The notes: generated by a model from the letters alone, not told the origin. A stretch of DNA of 64,000 nucleotides from Gracilariopsis chorda (GCA_003194525.1 NBIV01000308.1:28743-92742); one strand, 5' to 3'; counted from the first letter of the stretch, positions 18,416 through 28,565 are shown. Numbers and translations: made by a program.

Positions 18416-21409
18416 TTAATAATCAAAGTTGCAGAGTCTTTGAGCTTCTGTCTTGATTCGGCGATCACCGGCAGTGCATAGGAAGTCTTCCAACAGCCCT
18501 GGCAAATCCTCTAGTACATTCTGCAGAGGTTCCCAAGTCTGATCGATCTTGTCCGGTAATCCGAGCCATTCTACCAGAATACTTATGGCGTCGTTTTGCT
18601 TTCGTATTCCCTTAATCGCCTGGGCGTTCTGATAAGTAGATTCGCTGTGTTCTGCAAACTCCAGCAACTGGGGGTCAACCTCTTGATTGCCTAAGGCTGC
18701 TCGGTAAAACATCAGTCTCCGAGCGTGCACCGTCTCCCTTTTCCCTTTAACAAGGTCCTTCACTTCGTAGACCCAGTTGGACTTACACCCCACCACCTGA
18801 CGCGGCCCTCTCCATTTAAACTGAAGTTTATGGCCGTGCTTCTGGGCTTTACGGACGAGCAAATAGTCACCGATGGTGAAGTTCGTAGCTATGATATTGG
18901 TTCGCGCATTGTGCAGATCAATAGATTTCTGCCTTCGCTTCGAAACTACCGTTTGTACCTCACGGTGCATTTTTTCCATAACCACCTGCGTGCGCTCAAT
19001 TTCAATCAACTGTCGAGCTCTTACTTCTGTAAGTGTAGGCAGAGATGTGTACTTTTCCATCGGTAACGCCTTCAGGAGAGGTCTTGATGGCTGGTGACCT
19101 GTGAAAACCTCCAGTGGCGTTCTGTATACTCCCTTTTTGCCCGTACGGAGTCCTAATCTCTTAAGTGGAGCTTGGTTGAGTATGCTCTGAACGCATTCCG
19201 TCACTGCAGGCCAGTCCTTGGCTGAAAGTCTAAACTCGTGCAACAAGGCTTTGCATGCTCGAAGGACTTCCCTGCACACTCTTTCAACGGTCCCGTTTGC
19301 CCAAGGAGTGTAGGCTGTAGTAAAGTGATGGTTCAGCTTAAGTTCTTCTGCGACAGCCCTCATCAGTTCGTTCTTGAAATGGGTTCCTTGATCGGATACC
19401 ACCCAGTCCATGAGGCCAAATGTCGCTATCCACGTTGCGATGGCTTCTGCCGCAGCCGCGCTAGTTGCAGCTGTAAACGGCCATAACCAGGTAAAAGAGC
19501 TCATGTCATCCCTGAGGATTAATATGTAAAGCTCCTGGGTCACGCTTTCGCCCATGTAAAGAAAGTCGATGTGCACCACTTCGTTCGGTCTTTCTCCGTG
19601 TAACGCTGATCCTAACGGTCTCGGCACGATCTCACCGGATCGCGTTGTTATGCACTGCAGGCATCCCTTGACGAATGCCTGTATGTCTCCCGACATACCG
19701 TTCCACCTGAAGTTTTCGCGTATAACGCTCTCGGTGGCCTCACTACCCCTGTGCCCGAGACTTCCGCAGAGCGATAAGATCAGTATCTTCAACTTGAGCT
19801 CAGTGGCTTTGAATGGAACCCAAATAGCTGGGCCATCATATAGTAGTCCTTCTGGGCCTTCTCGTAAGTAGCCGGGCGGATTATCGTTCACCTGTGCGGT
19901 TCGAAACTCTTCAATGTCCGGCCACTCTACTTTGTCCGTAGGCGGCGCGATCGATGCTGCGGTAAACGCCAGGCTGCATATTTTCTGCGTTACTAATGGG
20001 TTTCTCCGGTAACCTTTCGTCCATCGCGTAAGAATGTCGGCGAATACGTTTTCCGTTCCGGGTATGTGCTCGATCGTGTATTCAAAACGCGAGAGGAATA
20101 CCGCCCACCGCTGCACTTTCGCCACTATATGCTGCCCCAATGAAGGTTGGAGGGCCATCGGCGCGAACACGAAGAGCAAATTGCGGTGGTCAGTGAATAC
20201 GTGTACTGGATGTTCGTCCAGAAACATATAATCCAACTTATCGAATGTCTTCACTATGGCGTAGCCTTCCTGCTCGTATGTGCTCCAATTGACTTGAGCA
20301 CCTTTGAATACTCCTCCGAGAAACGCCATTGGCTCGTGTTTCTGTTCTGCGAATGGCTTCTCCAACGTTTCTGGTTCTGTCTGAGTCACGACTCCAGACC
20401 AGTGGTTGTTCGATGCATCGGTGAATACACATATTACATTTCCAGCTCGCGGGTATGAGAGATACACTGCATTTCGTAGGCTGTCTTGTATGTCTGCAAA
20501 AGCTTGCGTATGTTCCTGGCCCCAAGACAGATCTCGCAGTGCCATTCCTTTGATAGCCCGTTTCTTCCGACGACCTGCTTTCTTGTAGGCTTCTTCTAGC
20601 ATATTATTTATTGAAGCCACGCGTCTATCGAAATCTGGGATTGCCGTGGCCATCCAGCGACAGCAGTGAATAAACTCGCACAATTCATCCGCTGTGACGG
20701 GCGCGTGCATCTCCTTGAGACCCTCTACCTTTGCTGGGTCCATGGTATAGCCTTCTCCATTGACTAGCCTTCCGCACCACTTGATTTCTTTTGCGAAAAA
20801 CTGGCTCTTCTTCGCCGATATGAACAACCTCGTTTCCTTACAGATTTCGAGGAAGCGCCGGAGAGTACGTAGCAGCGTTGGCTCATCTCTGGCGTGAAGG
20901 TTGAAATCGTCTAACCATGCCTTCAGATTGCTTCGGAGCTCTTTAAAGAGCGGTTCTACCGAGGATTGAAAGTGCGATGTAGCGTTCGTGAGACCAGGTA
21001 TGACCCTCGTTGAGGAATAGGTACCATCCGGACAGACTACGCCACATGCCGAATAGGAATCAGGGTGCAGTGGGAGCTGCCAGTATCCGTGTACAAAGTC
21101 AACGACAGCGAAGCACTTGCTTCCAGCAAAATCCTGTATTTCGGAATCCAAGTGAGGCATGGGCCATGATTCCTTCAGCGTTGCAGCATTTAATGGGCGC
21201 AAGTCGATAGCGCATCTGAACCTGGCTTTCGATCCCACTTTTGGCACCAACAACGGGGCTGCCTGCCATTCCGCATGAGGGTTTGGTATGAATATGCCTA
21301 GCTCCACGAGCTTAGCCGTGTAGGCTTTGAGAAAGGCCCTTTGCGGCGCTGGATACCTCCGCGCTTTGACCTTTACCGGCCGCTTATTTGGATCAAGCCT
21401 GATCTGCAT
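18416..21409 (-). CDS. pol: Pol polyprotein, unit 1 (intact): RT, RNase H, integrase, chromodomain
   Basis: The frame has 997 codons from its first Met and is open further upstream, overlapping the end of gag-PR in the -1 frame. RT: motif-A Asp104, motif C Trp165-Leu-Asp167-Asp168. RNase H: Asp331, Glu379, Asp407 and Asp458. Integrase: His553, Cys583, Cys586, with Leu547/Cys548 where the first zinc-finger His is expected, and catalytic Asp615, Asp673, Glu709 (35 residues between the last two). A GPY/F-like module surrounds Trp866-Arg-Gly-Pro869. The chromodomain spans about 926-977 with aromatic residues Tyr926, Trp948 and Trp959. The protein would copy element RNA and insert the DNA, with the chromodomain steering integration. 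It carries more private variants than other copies (for example Ser160 for Asn, Lys813 for Asn). Confidence 0.95.
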   Translation of the reverse strand: MQIRLDPNKRPVKVKARRYPAPQRAFLKAYTAKLVELGIFIPNPHAEWQAAPLLVPKVGSKARFRCAIDLRPLNAATLKESWPMPHLDSEIQDFAGSKCFAVVDFVHGYWQLPLHPDSYSACGVVCPDGTYSSTRVIPGLTNATSHFQSSVEPLFKELRSNLKAWLDDFNLHARDEPTLLRTLRRFLEICKETRLFISAKKSQFFAKEIKWCGRLVNGEGYTMDPAKVEGLKEMHAPVTADELCEFIHCCRWMATAIPDFDRRVASINNMLEEAYKKAGRRKKRAIKGMALRDLSWGQEHTQAFADIQDSLRNAVYLSYPRAGNVICVFTDASNNHWSGVVTQTEPETLEKPFAEQKHEPMAFLGGVFKGAQVNWSTYEQEGYAIVKTFDKLDYMFLDEHPVHVFTDHRNLLFVFAPMALQPSLGQHIVAKVQRWAVFLSRFEYTIEHIPGTENVFADILTRWTKGYRRNPLVTQKICSLAFTAASIAPPTDKVEWPDIEEFRTAQVNDNPPGYLREGPEGLLYDGPAIWVPFKATELKLKILILSLCGSLGHRGSEATESVIRENFRWNGMSGDIQAFVKGCLQCITTRSGEIVPRPLGSALHGERPNEVVHIDFLYMGESVTQELYILILRDDMSSFTWLWPFTAATSAAAAEAIATWIATFGLMDWVVSDQGTHFKNELMRAVAEELKLNHHFTTAYTPWANGTVERVCREVLRACKALLHEFRLSAKDWPAVTECVQSILNQAPLKRLGLRTGKKGVYRTPLEVFTGHQPSRPLLKALPMEKYTSLPTLTEVRARQLIEIERTQVVMEKMHREVQTVVSKRRQKSIDLHNARTNIIATNFTIGDYLLVRKAQKHGHKLQFKWRGPRQVVGCKSNWVYEVKDLVKGKRETVHARRLMFYRAALGNQEVDPQLLEFAEHSESTYQNAQAIKGIRKQNDAISILVEWLGLPDKIDQTWEPLQNVLEDLPGLLEDFLCTAGDRRIKTEAQRLCNFDY

Positions 21410-21444
21410 TGGCGGGATATTGGCTGGGTCGGCTTTCCCCAGCC

Positions 21445-21510
21445 TTAGTCGAAAACCGACTTGAACTCCGTAAGTAGCTTTCCAAGCTCTTCGGTGCCTA
21501 CGGTGGACAT
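21445..21510 (-). promoter_or_regulatory. gag/pol overlap, presumed -1 frameshift region (unit 1)
   Basis: The pol frame is open upstream of its first Met through the gag stop and across at least the last 20 gag codons, one base back from the gag frame. In the overlap pol reads Phe-Arg-Leu-Arg-Leu-Gly, a typical start of the RT region in Gypsy elements, so pol is probably made by frameshifting rather than from the later Met. A possible slip is at 21451-21457 (GTT TTC to GGT TTT), which is not a canonical X-XXY-YYZ heptamer. Confidence 0.5.
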
Positions 21511-23175
21511 ACCATTAGCCTCTGCTTTCTTCACCAGTTTCTCCATGGCTTCATCAAGATCCTGGGGATCATCGTCACCGAGGTCAATGTAAACATTGCT
21601 ATCCTCAAGACCGTCGTCTCCTTCCGTGGCGCTGCTATGAAATGTCCCTCCGCTCATTAGAGATGCGATGGTACCATGCGTTCCTTGAGCTCTTTTCTTC
21701 GAGTCCGCCGCTAAGGCTTGGGGAATGTTAATGACACCATCATTCTGGTCACAGGCAGTGGCTAGAATGGCCTTGTTGTCACAGCCTATTGACTGTAATA
21801 CTGGCCGTCCAATGATGACATATTCTAACTCAGCCTTTCCAACTTTCCATTCGATGGACCTAAGCACTAACTTAGCGCCATGCCTAATGCGAAGTTGCAC
21901 GTCCAAGGTAACCTTCCGGTTACATTCGATGTTCGCCTGCTTTGAATCTTCAGTAGATATTCCGCTATATTTGTGCGGCGGCTCCAGTTTATCCGCACGC
22001 AAATTCATATCCGCGGATTGGATACAATCAAATATTGCCTCTGGCAGGAGATTGATGTCTGACCCTTGGTCTGCGAGCACGACTGTTTCTACCGCTCCGT
22101 TACAGAACATCGCACTGAACAGCGATGAGTGGGAATCTATTTTGTCCGCCGCAATCCGATTGACCCGGCCTCGTGGAGGATCTCCCTTGTCTCCTTTGTT
22201 CTTGGTGGATTGTTTCTTTTTCTTTGCTCGGATCATCCGCTGGTACATTTCCTTCTCTTCGATTGTAGAGTTAGGACAATCCTTGATCCAGTGACGTCCA
22301 CCACAGTCAGGGTTAAGGCACTCTGGCAGGTCCTCGTCCTTCTCCTTAGTGCCTCCCTTGTGTTGATGGGCTTTATTAATTTTGGCTGCGTTTCTCCTTT
22401 CACGGTTTCGCTTCCCAGGGCGTTGTCTGTACGACTTTGTACTAGTCCTGACGAACCGCCGGCGCCGTTCGTGCAAGGCGCTCGACCCCGACGAGCCATC
22501 GCAGCTTTCGGCTTCTGACTCAGCGATTGCTTCTTGCTCGAGCTCTAATTTCTTTGCTTGCAGAGCAAGCTCTCGCATGAAAGCTCCAAAATCTTTCTTT
22601 TCAAATCCTTCGTCTTTGCGCCATCGAACTATATTCTTCATTCGATCACGCAGGTTCTTTGGTTTGATGCGTTTAAGAATATGCTCGATGGCAATATGCG
22701 GCTTGTCAGTGGGAAGATCCTGCATTCCGGCTGATTCCAACACGGTGATGTAACGGTAGTGCAGGTTCCAGACTCTGTCTTCAGCTTCCTTAAGGGATGT
22801 GTCCATTTTCACCTTACTAACAATATGCTCAATCCTGGATAGGTCGTTACCATCAGGGGTAAAACTGGCTCGGGTATGGACGCACTTCTTCAGCTGTTCT
22901 TCTGATATACTTGGGACGTCTTTGGCTTTGATCCACTCTGCTGTCAGAAAGATCTTTAGCATTGAGTTATCGATTGAGGCTTTATAAGAAGTGGGGGTAA
23001 TTTCGATGCCCGGCTCCCGATTCTTTTCCTCAACCTGCTTCTCGTACAGCTCTCGCTGTTTCTGAAACGTCGCGAAATGCCTGAGGGTCACACCTTGCAG
23101 CCTGGGTGCCTCAAGATTTGACACAATGGTCTGCCTGACCGTAGAAGCGGTGGCTTTGTTGGATTCCTGCCCCAT
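21445..23175 (-). CDS. gag: Gag-protease, unit 1 (intact)
   Basis: The frame has 576 codons and starts 43 bp inside the 5' LTR. The N-terminal two-fifths is capsid-like and helical. An Arg/Lys-rich stretch (237-275) leads to a zinc knuckle Cys286-X4-Cys291-X3-His295-X4-Cys300. The protease domain has Asp369-Gln-Gly371 where Asp-Ser/Thr-Gly is the rule, followed by Asn-Leu-Leu-Pro, and ends with Ile-Ile-Gly456-Arg-Pro. The tail (518-545) is acidic. The stop at 21445-21447 lies inside the upstream extension of pol, so a -1 frameshift is the simplest way to make Gag-Pol. Ile266 (Ser in other copies) is private to this unit. Confidence 0.93.
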   Translation of the reverse strand: MGQESNKATASTVRQTIVSNLEAPRLQGVTLRHFATFQKQRELYEKQVEEKNREPGIEITPTSYKASIDNSMLKIFLTAEWIKAKDVPSISEEQLKKCVHTRASFTPDGNDLSRIEHIVSKVKMDTSLKEAEDRVWNLHYRYITVLESAGMQDLPTDKPHIAIEHILKRIKPKNLRDRMKNIVRWRKDEGFEKKDFGAFMRELALQAKKLELEQEAIAESEAESCDGSSGSSALHERRRRFVRTSTKSYRQRPGKRNRERRNAAKINKAHQHKGGTKEKDEDLPECLNPDCGGRHWIKDCPNSTIEEKEMYQRMIRAKKKKQSTKNKGDKGDPPRGRVNRIAADKIDSHSSLFSAMFCNGAVETVVLADQGSDINLLPEAIFDCIQSADMNLRADKLEPPHKYSGISTEDSKQANIECNRKVTLDVQLRIRHGAKLVLRSIEWKVGKAELEYVIIGRPVLQSIGCDNKAILATACDQNDGVINIPQALAADSKKRAQGTHGTIASLMSGGTFHSSATEGDDGLEDSNVYIDLGDDDPQDLDEAMEKLVKKAEANGMSTVGTEELGKLLTEFKSVFD

Positions 23176-23218
23176 TGCTTAACTGCAACGTAAGCTGGTC
23201 TGTGCACACAATTATAAT
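23176..23218 (-). other. 5' leader with no recognisable tRNA primer-binding site (unit 1)
   Basis: Only 43 bp separate the LTR from the gag ATG. On the element strand it starts ATTATAATTGTGTGC; no TGG follows the LTR, so the usual match to a tRNA 3' CCA end is absent. A 14-bp perfect palindrome (23208-23221) straddles the LTR edge. All units keep this arrangement. Confidence 0.6.
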
Positions 23219-23462
23219 TGTTGAGCTCTACGCGCAGTTAGACTCAACGAGGGGAACAACGCAACACGACACTGGGCACCTAGGCTCTGCCCCTCTTCTC
23301 CGAGTGCAGGCCTTGCCTTTACTGACGCCGATCATATAGTCCTCGAAAGGTCGCCTTCGCGACCTTTCCGACACTTAGACTTATGTTCGAATTATTGTCA
23401 GCTCGTACAGGCCTGGCGGCCTTTGGTACTAACGAAGCTGCAGTACTTTGCATCGCGTAACA
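23219..23462 (-). repeat. LTR 2, 244 bp, shared by units 1 and 2
   Basis: Identical by eye to LTR 1. It is the 5' LTR of unit 1 and the 3' LTR of unit 2. Confidence 0.95.
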
Positions 23463-23491
23463 CGGCCCAATGACGTTGTTGATATACAACG

Positions 23492-26485
23492 TTAATAATC
23501 AAAGTTGCAGAGTCTTTGAGCTTCTGTCTTGATTCGGCGATCACCGGCAGTGCATAGGAAGTCTTCCAACAGCCCTGGCAAATCCTCTAGTACATTCTGC
23601 AGAGGTTCCCAAGTCTGATCGATCTTGTCCGGTAATCCGAGCCATTCTACCAGAATACTTATGGCGTCGTTTTGCTTTCGTATTCCCTTAATCGCCTGGG
23701 CGTTCTGATAAGTAGATTCGCTGTGTTCTGCAAACTCCAGCAACTGGGGGTCAACCTCTTGATTGCCTAAGGCTGCTCGGTAAAACATCAGTCTCCGAGC
23801 GTGCACCGTCTCCCTTTTCCCTTTAACAAGGTCCTTCACTTCGTAGACCCAGTTGGACTTACACCCCACCACCTGACGCGGCCCTCTCCATTTAAACTGA
23901 AGTTTATGGCCGTGCTTCTGGGCTTTACGGACGAGCAAATAGTCGCCGATGGTGAAGTTCGTAGCTATGATATTGGTTCGCGCATTGTGCAGATCAATAG
24001 ATTTCTGCCTTCGCTTCGAAACTACCGTTTGTACCTCACGGTGCATGTTTTCCATAACCACCTGCGTGCGCTCAATTTCAATCAACTGTCGAGCTCTTAC
24101 TTCTGTAAGTGTAGGCAGAGATGTGTACTTTTCCATCGGTAACGCCTTCAGGAGAGGTCTTGATGGCTGGTGACCTGTGAAAACCTCCAGTGGCGTTCTG
24201 TATACTCCCTTTTTGCCCGTACGGAGTCCTAATCTCTTCAGTGGAGCTTGGTTGAGTATGCTCTGAACGCATTCCGTCACTGCAGGCCAGTCCTTGGCTG
24301 AAAGTCTAAACTCGTGCAACAAGGCTTTGCATGCTCGAAGGACTTCCTGCACACTCTTTCAACGGTCCCGTTTGCCCAAGGAGTGTAGGCTGTAGTAAAG
24401 TGATGGTTCAGCTTAAGTTCTTCTGCGACAGCCCTCATCAGTTCGTTCTTGAAATGGGTTCCTTGATCGGATACCACCCAGTCCATGAGGCCAAATGTCG
24501 CTATCCACGTTGCGATGGCTTCTGCCGCAGCCGCGCTAGTTGCAGCTGTAAACGGCCATAACCAGGTAAAAGAGCTCATGTCATCCCTGAGGATTAATAT
24601 GTAAAGCTCCTGGGTCACGCTTTCGCCCATGTAAAGAAAGTCGATGTGCACCACTTCGTTCGGTCTTTCTCCGTGTAACGCTGATCCTAACGGTCTCGGC
24701 ACGATCTCACCGGATCGCGTTGTTATGCACTGCAGGCATCCCTTGACGAATGCCTGTATGTCTCCCGACATACCGTTCCACCTGAAGTTTTCGCGTATAA
24801 CGCTCTCGGTGGCCTCACTACCCCTGTGCCCGAGACTTCCGCAGAGCGATAAGATCAGTATCTTCAACTTGAGCTCAGTGGCTTTGAATGGAACCCAAAT
24901 AGCTGGGCCATCATATAGTAGTCCTTCTGGGCCTTCTCGTAAGTAGCCGGGCGGATTATCGTTCACCTGTGCGGTTCGAAACTCTTCAATGTCCGGCCAC
25001 TCTACTTTGTCCGTAGGCGGCGCGATCGATGCTGCGGTAAACGCCAGGCTGCATTTTTTCTGCGTTACTAGTGGGTTTCTCCGGTAACCTTTCGTCCATC
25101 GCGTAAGAATGTCGGCGAATACGTTTTTCCGTTCCGGGTATGTGCTCGATCGTGTATTCAAAACGCGAGAGGAATACCGCCCACCGCTGCACTTTCGCCA
25201 CTATATGCTGCCCCAATGAAGGTTGGAGGGCCATCGGCGCGAACACGAAGAGCAAATTGCGGTGGTCAGTGAATACGTGTACTGGATGTTCGTCCAGAAA
25301 CATATAATCCAACTTATCGAATGTCTTCACTATGGCGTAGCCTTCCTGCTCGTATGTGCTCCAATTGACTTGAGCACCTTTGAATACTCCTCCGAGAAAC
25401 GCCATTGGCTCGTGTTTCTGTTCTGCGAATGGCTTCTCCAACGTTTCTGGTTCTGTCTGAGTCACGACTCCAGACCAGTGGTTGTTCGATGCATCGGTGA
25501 ATACACATATTACGTTTCCAGCTCGCGGGTATGAGAGATACACTGCATTTCGTAGGCTGTCTTGTATGTCTGCAAAAGCTTGCGTATGTTCCTGGCCCCA
25601 AGACAGATCTCGCAGTGCCATTCCTTTGATAGCCCGTTTCTTCCGACGACCTGCTTTCTTGTAGGCTTCTTCTAGCATATTATTTAGTGAAGCCACGCGT
25701 CTATCGAAATCTGGGATTGCCGTGGCCATCCAGCGACAGCAGTGAATAAACTCGCACAATTCATCCGCTGTGACGGGCGCGTGCATCTCCTTGAGACCCT
25801 CTACCTTTGCTGGGTCCATGGTATAGCCTTCTCCATTGACTAGCCTTCCGCACCACTTGATTTCTTTTGCGAAAAACTGGCTCTTCTTCGCCGATATGAA
25901 CAACCTCGTTTCCTTACAGATTTCGAGGAAGCGCCGGAGAGTACGTAGCAGCGTTGGCTCATCTCTGGCGTGAAGGTTGAAATCGTCTAACCATGCCTTC
26001 AGATTGTTTCGGAGCTCTTTAAAGAGCGGTTCTACCGAGGATTGAAAGTGCGATGTAGCGTTCGTGAGACCAGGTATGACCCTCGTTGAGGAATAGTTAC
26101 CATCCGGACAGACTACGCCACATGCCGAATAGGAATCAGGGTGCAGTGGGAGCTGCCAGTATCCGTGTACAAAGTCAACGACAGCGAAGCACTTGCTTCC
26201 AGCAAAATCCTGTATTTCGGAATCCAAGTGAGGCATGGGCCATGATTCCTTCAGCGTTGCAGCATTTAATGGGCGCAAGTCGATAGCGCATCTGAACCTG
26301 GCTTTCGATCCCACTTTTGGCACCAACAACGGGGCTGCCTGCCATTCCGCATGAGGGTTTGGTATGAATATGCCTAGCTCCACGAGCTTAGCCGTGTAGG
26401 CTTTGAGAAAGGCCCTTTGCGGCGCTGGATACCTCCGCGCTTTGACCTTTACCGGCCGCTTATTTGGATCAAGCCTGATCTGCAT
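23492..26485 (-). pseudogene. pol: Pol polyprotein, unit 2, three single-base lesions
   Basis: Relative to the intact copies there is one C missing near 24347-24349 (integrase, after the catalytic Glu), one T extra near 25124-25128 (end of RNase H), and one C missing near 26513-26515, between the gag stop and the pol Met, which puts pol into the +1 frame relative to gag. All are in homopolymers, so sequencing error is possible. Private changes include Asn for Thr in the Asp-Gly-Thr-Tyr stretch after RT motif A, and Lys for Ile near the start of the RNase H-integrase linker. Confidence 0.9.
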
Positions 26486-26519
26486 TGGCGGGATATTGGC
26501 TGGGTCGGCTTTCCCAGCC

Positions 26520-28250
26520 TTAGTCGAAAACCGACTTGAACTCCGTAAGTAGCTTTCCAAGCTCTTCGGTGCCTACGGTGGACATACCATTAGCCTCTGC
26601 TTTCTTCACCAGTTTCTCCATGGCTTCATCAAGATCCTGGGGATCATCGTCACCGAGGTCAATGTAAACATTGCTATCCTCAAGACCGTCGTCTCCTTCC
26701 GTGGCGCTGCTATGAAATGTCCCTCCGCTCATTAGAGATGCGATGGTACCATGCGTTCCTTGAGCTCTTTTCTTCGAGTCCGCCGCTAAGGCTTGGGGAA
26801 TGTTAATGACACCATCATTCTGGTCACAGGCAGTGGCTAGAATGGCCTTGTTGTCACAGCCTATTGACTGTAATACTGGCCGTCCAATGATGACATATTC
26901 TAACTCAGCCTTTCCAACTTTCCATTCGATGGACCTAAGCACTAACTTAGCGCCATGCCTAATGCGAAGTTGCACGTCCAAGGTAACCTTCCGGTTACAT
27001 TCGATGTTCGCCTGCTTTGAATCTTCAGTAGATATTCTGCTATATTTGTGCGGCGGCTCCAGTTTATCCGCACGCAAATTCATATCCGCGGATTGGATAC
27101 AATCAAATATTGCCTCTGGCAGGAGATTGATGTCTGACCCTTGGTCTGCGAGCACGACTGTTTCTACCGCTCCGTTACAGAACATCGCACTGAACAGCGA
27201 TGAGTGGGAATCTATTTTGTCCGCCGCAATCCGATTGACCCGGCCTCGTGGAGGATCTCCCTTGTCTCCTTTGTTCTTGGTGGATTGTTTCTTTTTCTTT
27301 GCTCGGATCATCCGCTGGTACATTTCCTTCTCTTCGATTGTAGAGTTAGGACAATCCTTGATCCAGTGACGTCCACCACAGTCAGGGTTAAGGCACTCTG
27401 GCAGGTCCTCGTCCTTCTCCTTAGTGCCTCCCTTGTGTTGATGGGCTTTATTACTTTTGGCTGCGTTTCTCCTTTCACGGTTTCGCTTCCCAGGGCGTTG
27501 TCTGTACGACTTTGTACTAGTCCTGACGAACCGCCGGCGCCGTTCGTGCAAGGCGCTCGACCCCGACGAGCCATCGCAGCTTTCGGCTTCTGACTCAGCG
27601 ATTGCTTCTTGCTCGAGCTCTAATTTCTTTGCTTGCAGAGCAAGCTCTCGCATGAAAGCTCCAAAATCTTTCTTTTCAAATCCTTCGTCTTTGCGCCATC
27701 GAACTATATTCTTCATTCGATCACGCAGGTTCTTTGGTTTGATGCGTTTAAGAATATGCTCGATGGCAATATGCGGCTTGTCAGTGGGAAGATCCTGCAT
27801 TCCGGCTGATTCCAACACGGTGATGTAACGGTAGTGCAGGTTCCAGACTCTGTCTTCAGCTTCCTTAAGGGATGTGTCCATTTTCACCTTACTAACAATA
27901 TGCTCAATCCTGGATAGGTCGTTACCATCAGGGGTAAAACTGGCTCGGGTATGGACGCACTTCTTCAGCTGTTCTTCTGATATACTTGGGACGTCTTTGG
28001 CTTTGATCCACTCTGCTGTCAGAAAGATCTTTAGCATTGAGTTATCGATTGAGGCTTTATAAGAAGTGGGGGTAATTTCGATGCCCGGCTCCCGATTCTT
28101 TTCCTCAACCTGCTTCTCGTACAGCTCTCGCTGTTTCTGAAACGTCGCGAAATGCCTGAGGGTCACACCTTGCAGCCTGGGTGCCTCAAGATTTGACACA
28201 ATGGTCTGCCTGACCGTAGAAGCGGTGGCTTTGTTGGATTCCTGCCCCAT
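26520..28250 (-). CDS. gag: Gag-protease, unit 2 (intact)
   Basis: The 576 codons are all open. A private change replaces Gly405 with Arg (Tyr-Ser-Arg-Ile) within the protease part; zinc knuckle and Asp-Gln-Gly are unchanged. Thr62 and Asn110 match units 1, 6 and 7. Confidence 0.92.
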   Translation of the reverse strand: MGQESNKATASTVRQTIVSNLEAPRLQGVTLRHFATFQKQRELYEKQVEEKNREPGIEITPTSYKASIDNSMLKIFLTAEWIKAKDVPSISEEQLKKCVHTRASFTPDGNDLSRIEHIVSKVKMDTSLKEAEDRVWNLHYRYITVLESAGMQDLPTDKPHIAIEHILKRIKPKNLRDRMKNIVRWRKDEGFEKKDFGAFMRELALQAKKLELEQEAIAESEAESCDGSSGSSALHERRRRFVRTSTKSYRQRPGKRNRERRNAAKSNKAHQHKGGTKEKDEDLPECLNPDCGGRHWIKDCPNSTIEEKEMYQRMIRAKKKKQSTKNKGDKGDPPRGRVNRIAADKIDSHSSLFSAMFCNGAVETVVLADQGSDINLLPEAIFDCIQSADMNLRADKLEPPHKYSRISTEDSKQANIECNRKVTLDVQLRIRHGAKLVLRSIEWKVGKAELEYVIIGRPVLQSIGCDNKAILATACDQNDGVINIPQALAADSKKRAQGTHGTIASLMSGGTFHSSATEGDDGLEDSNVYIDLGDDDPQDLDEAMEKLVKKAEANGMSTVGTEELGKLLTEFKSVFD

Positions 28251-28293
28251 TGCTTAACTGCAACGTAAGCTGGTCTGTGCACACAATTATAAT

Positions 28294-28536
28294 TGTTGAG
28301 CTCTACGCGCAGTTAGACTCAACGAGGGGAACAACGCAACACGACACTGGGCACCTAGGCTCTGCCCTCTTCTCCGAGTGCAGGCCTTGCCTTTACTGAC
28401 GCCGATCATATAGTCCTCGAAAGGTCGCCTTCGCGACCTTTCCGACACTTAGACTTATGTTCGAATTATTGTCAGCTCGTACAGGCCTGGCGGCCTTTGG
28501 TACTAACGAAGCTGCAGTACTTTGCATCGCGTAACA
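28294..28536 (-). repeat. LTR 3, 243 bp, shared by units 2 and 3
   Basis: Lacks one C in the CCCCTCTTC stretch compared with LTR 1; otherwise identical by eye. LTRs 5 and 9 share this deletion. Confidence 0.95.
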
Positions 28537-28565
28537 CGGCCCAATGACGTTGTTGATATACAACG

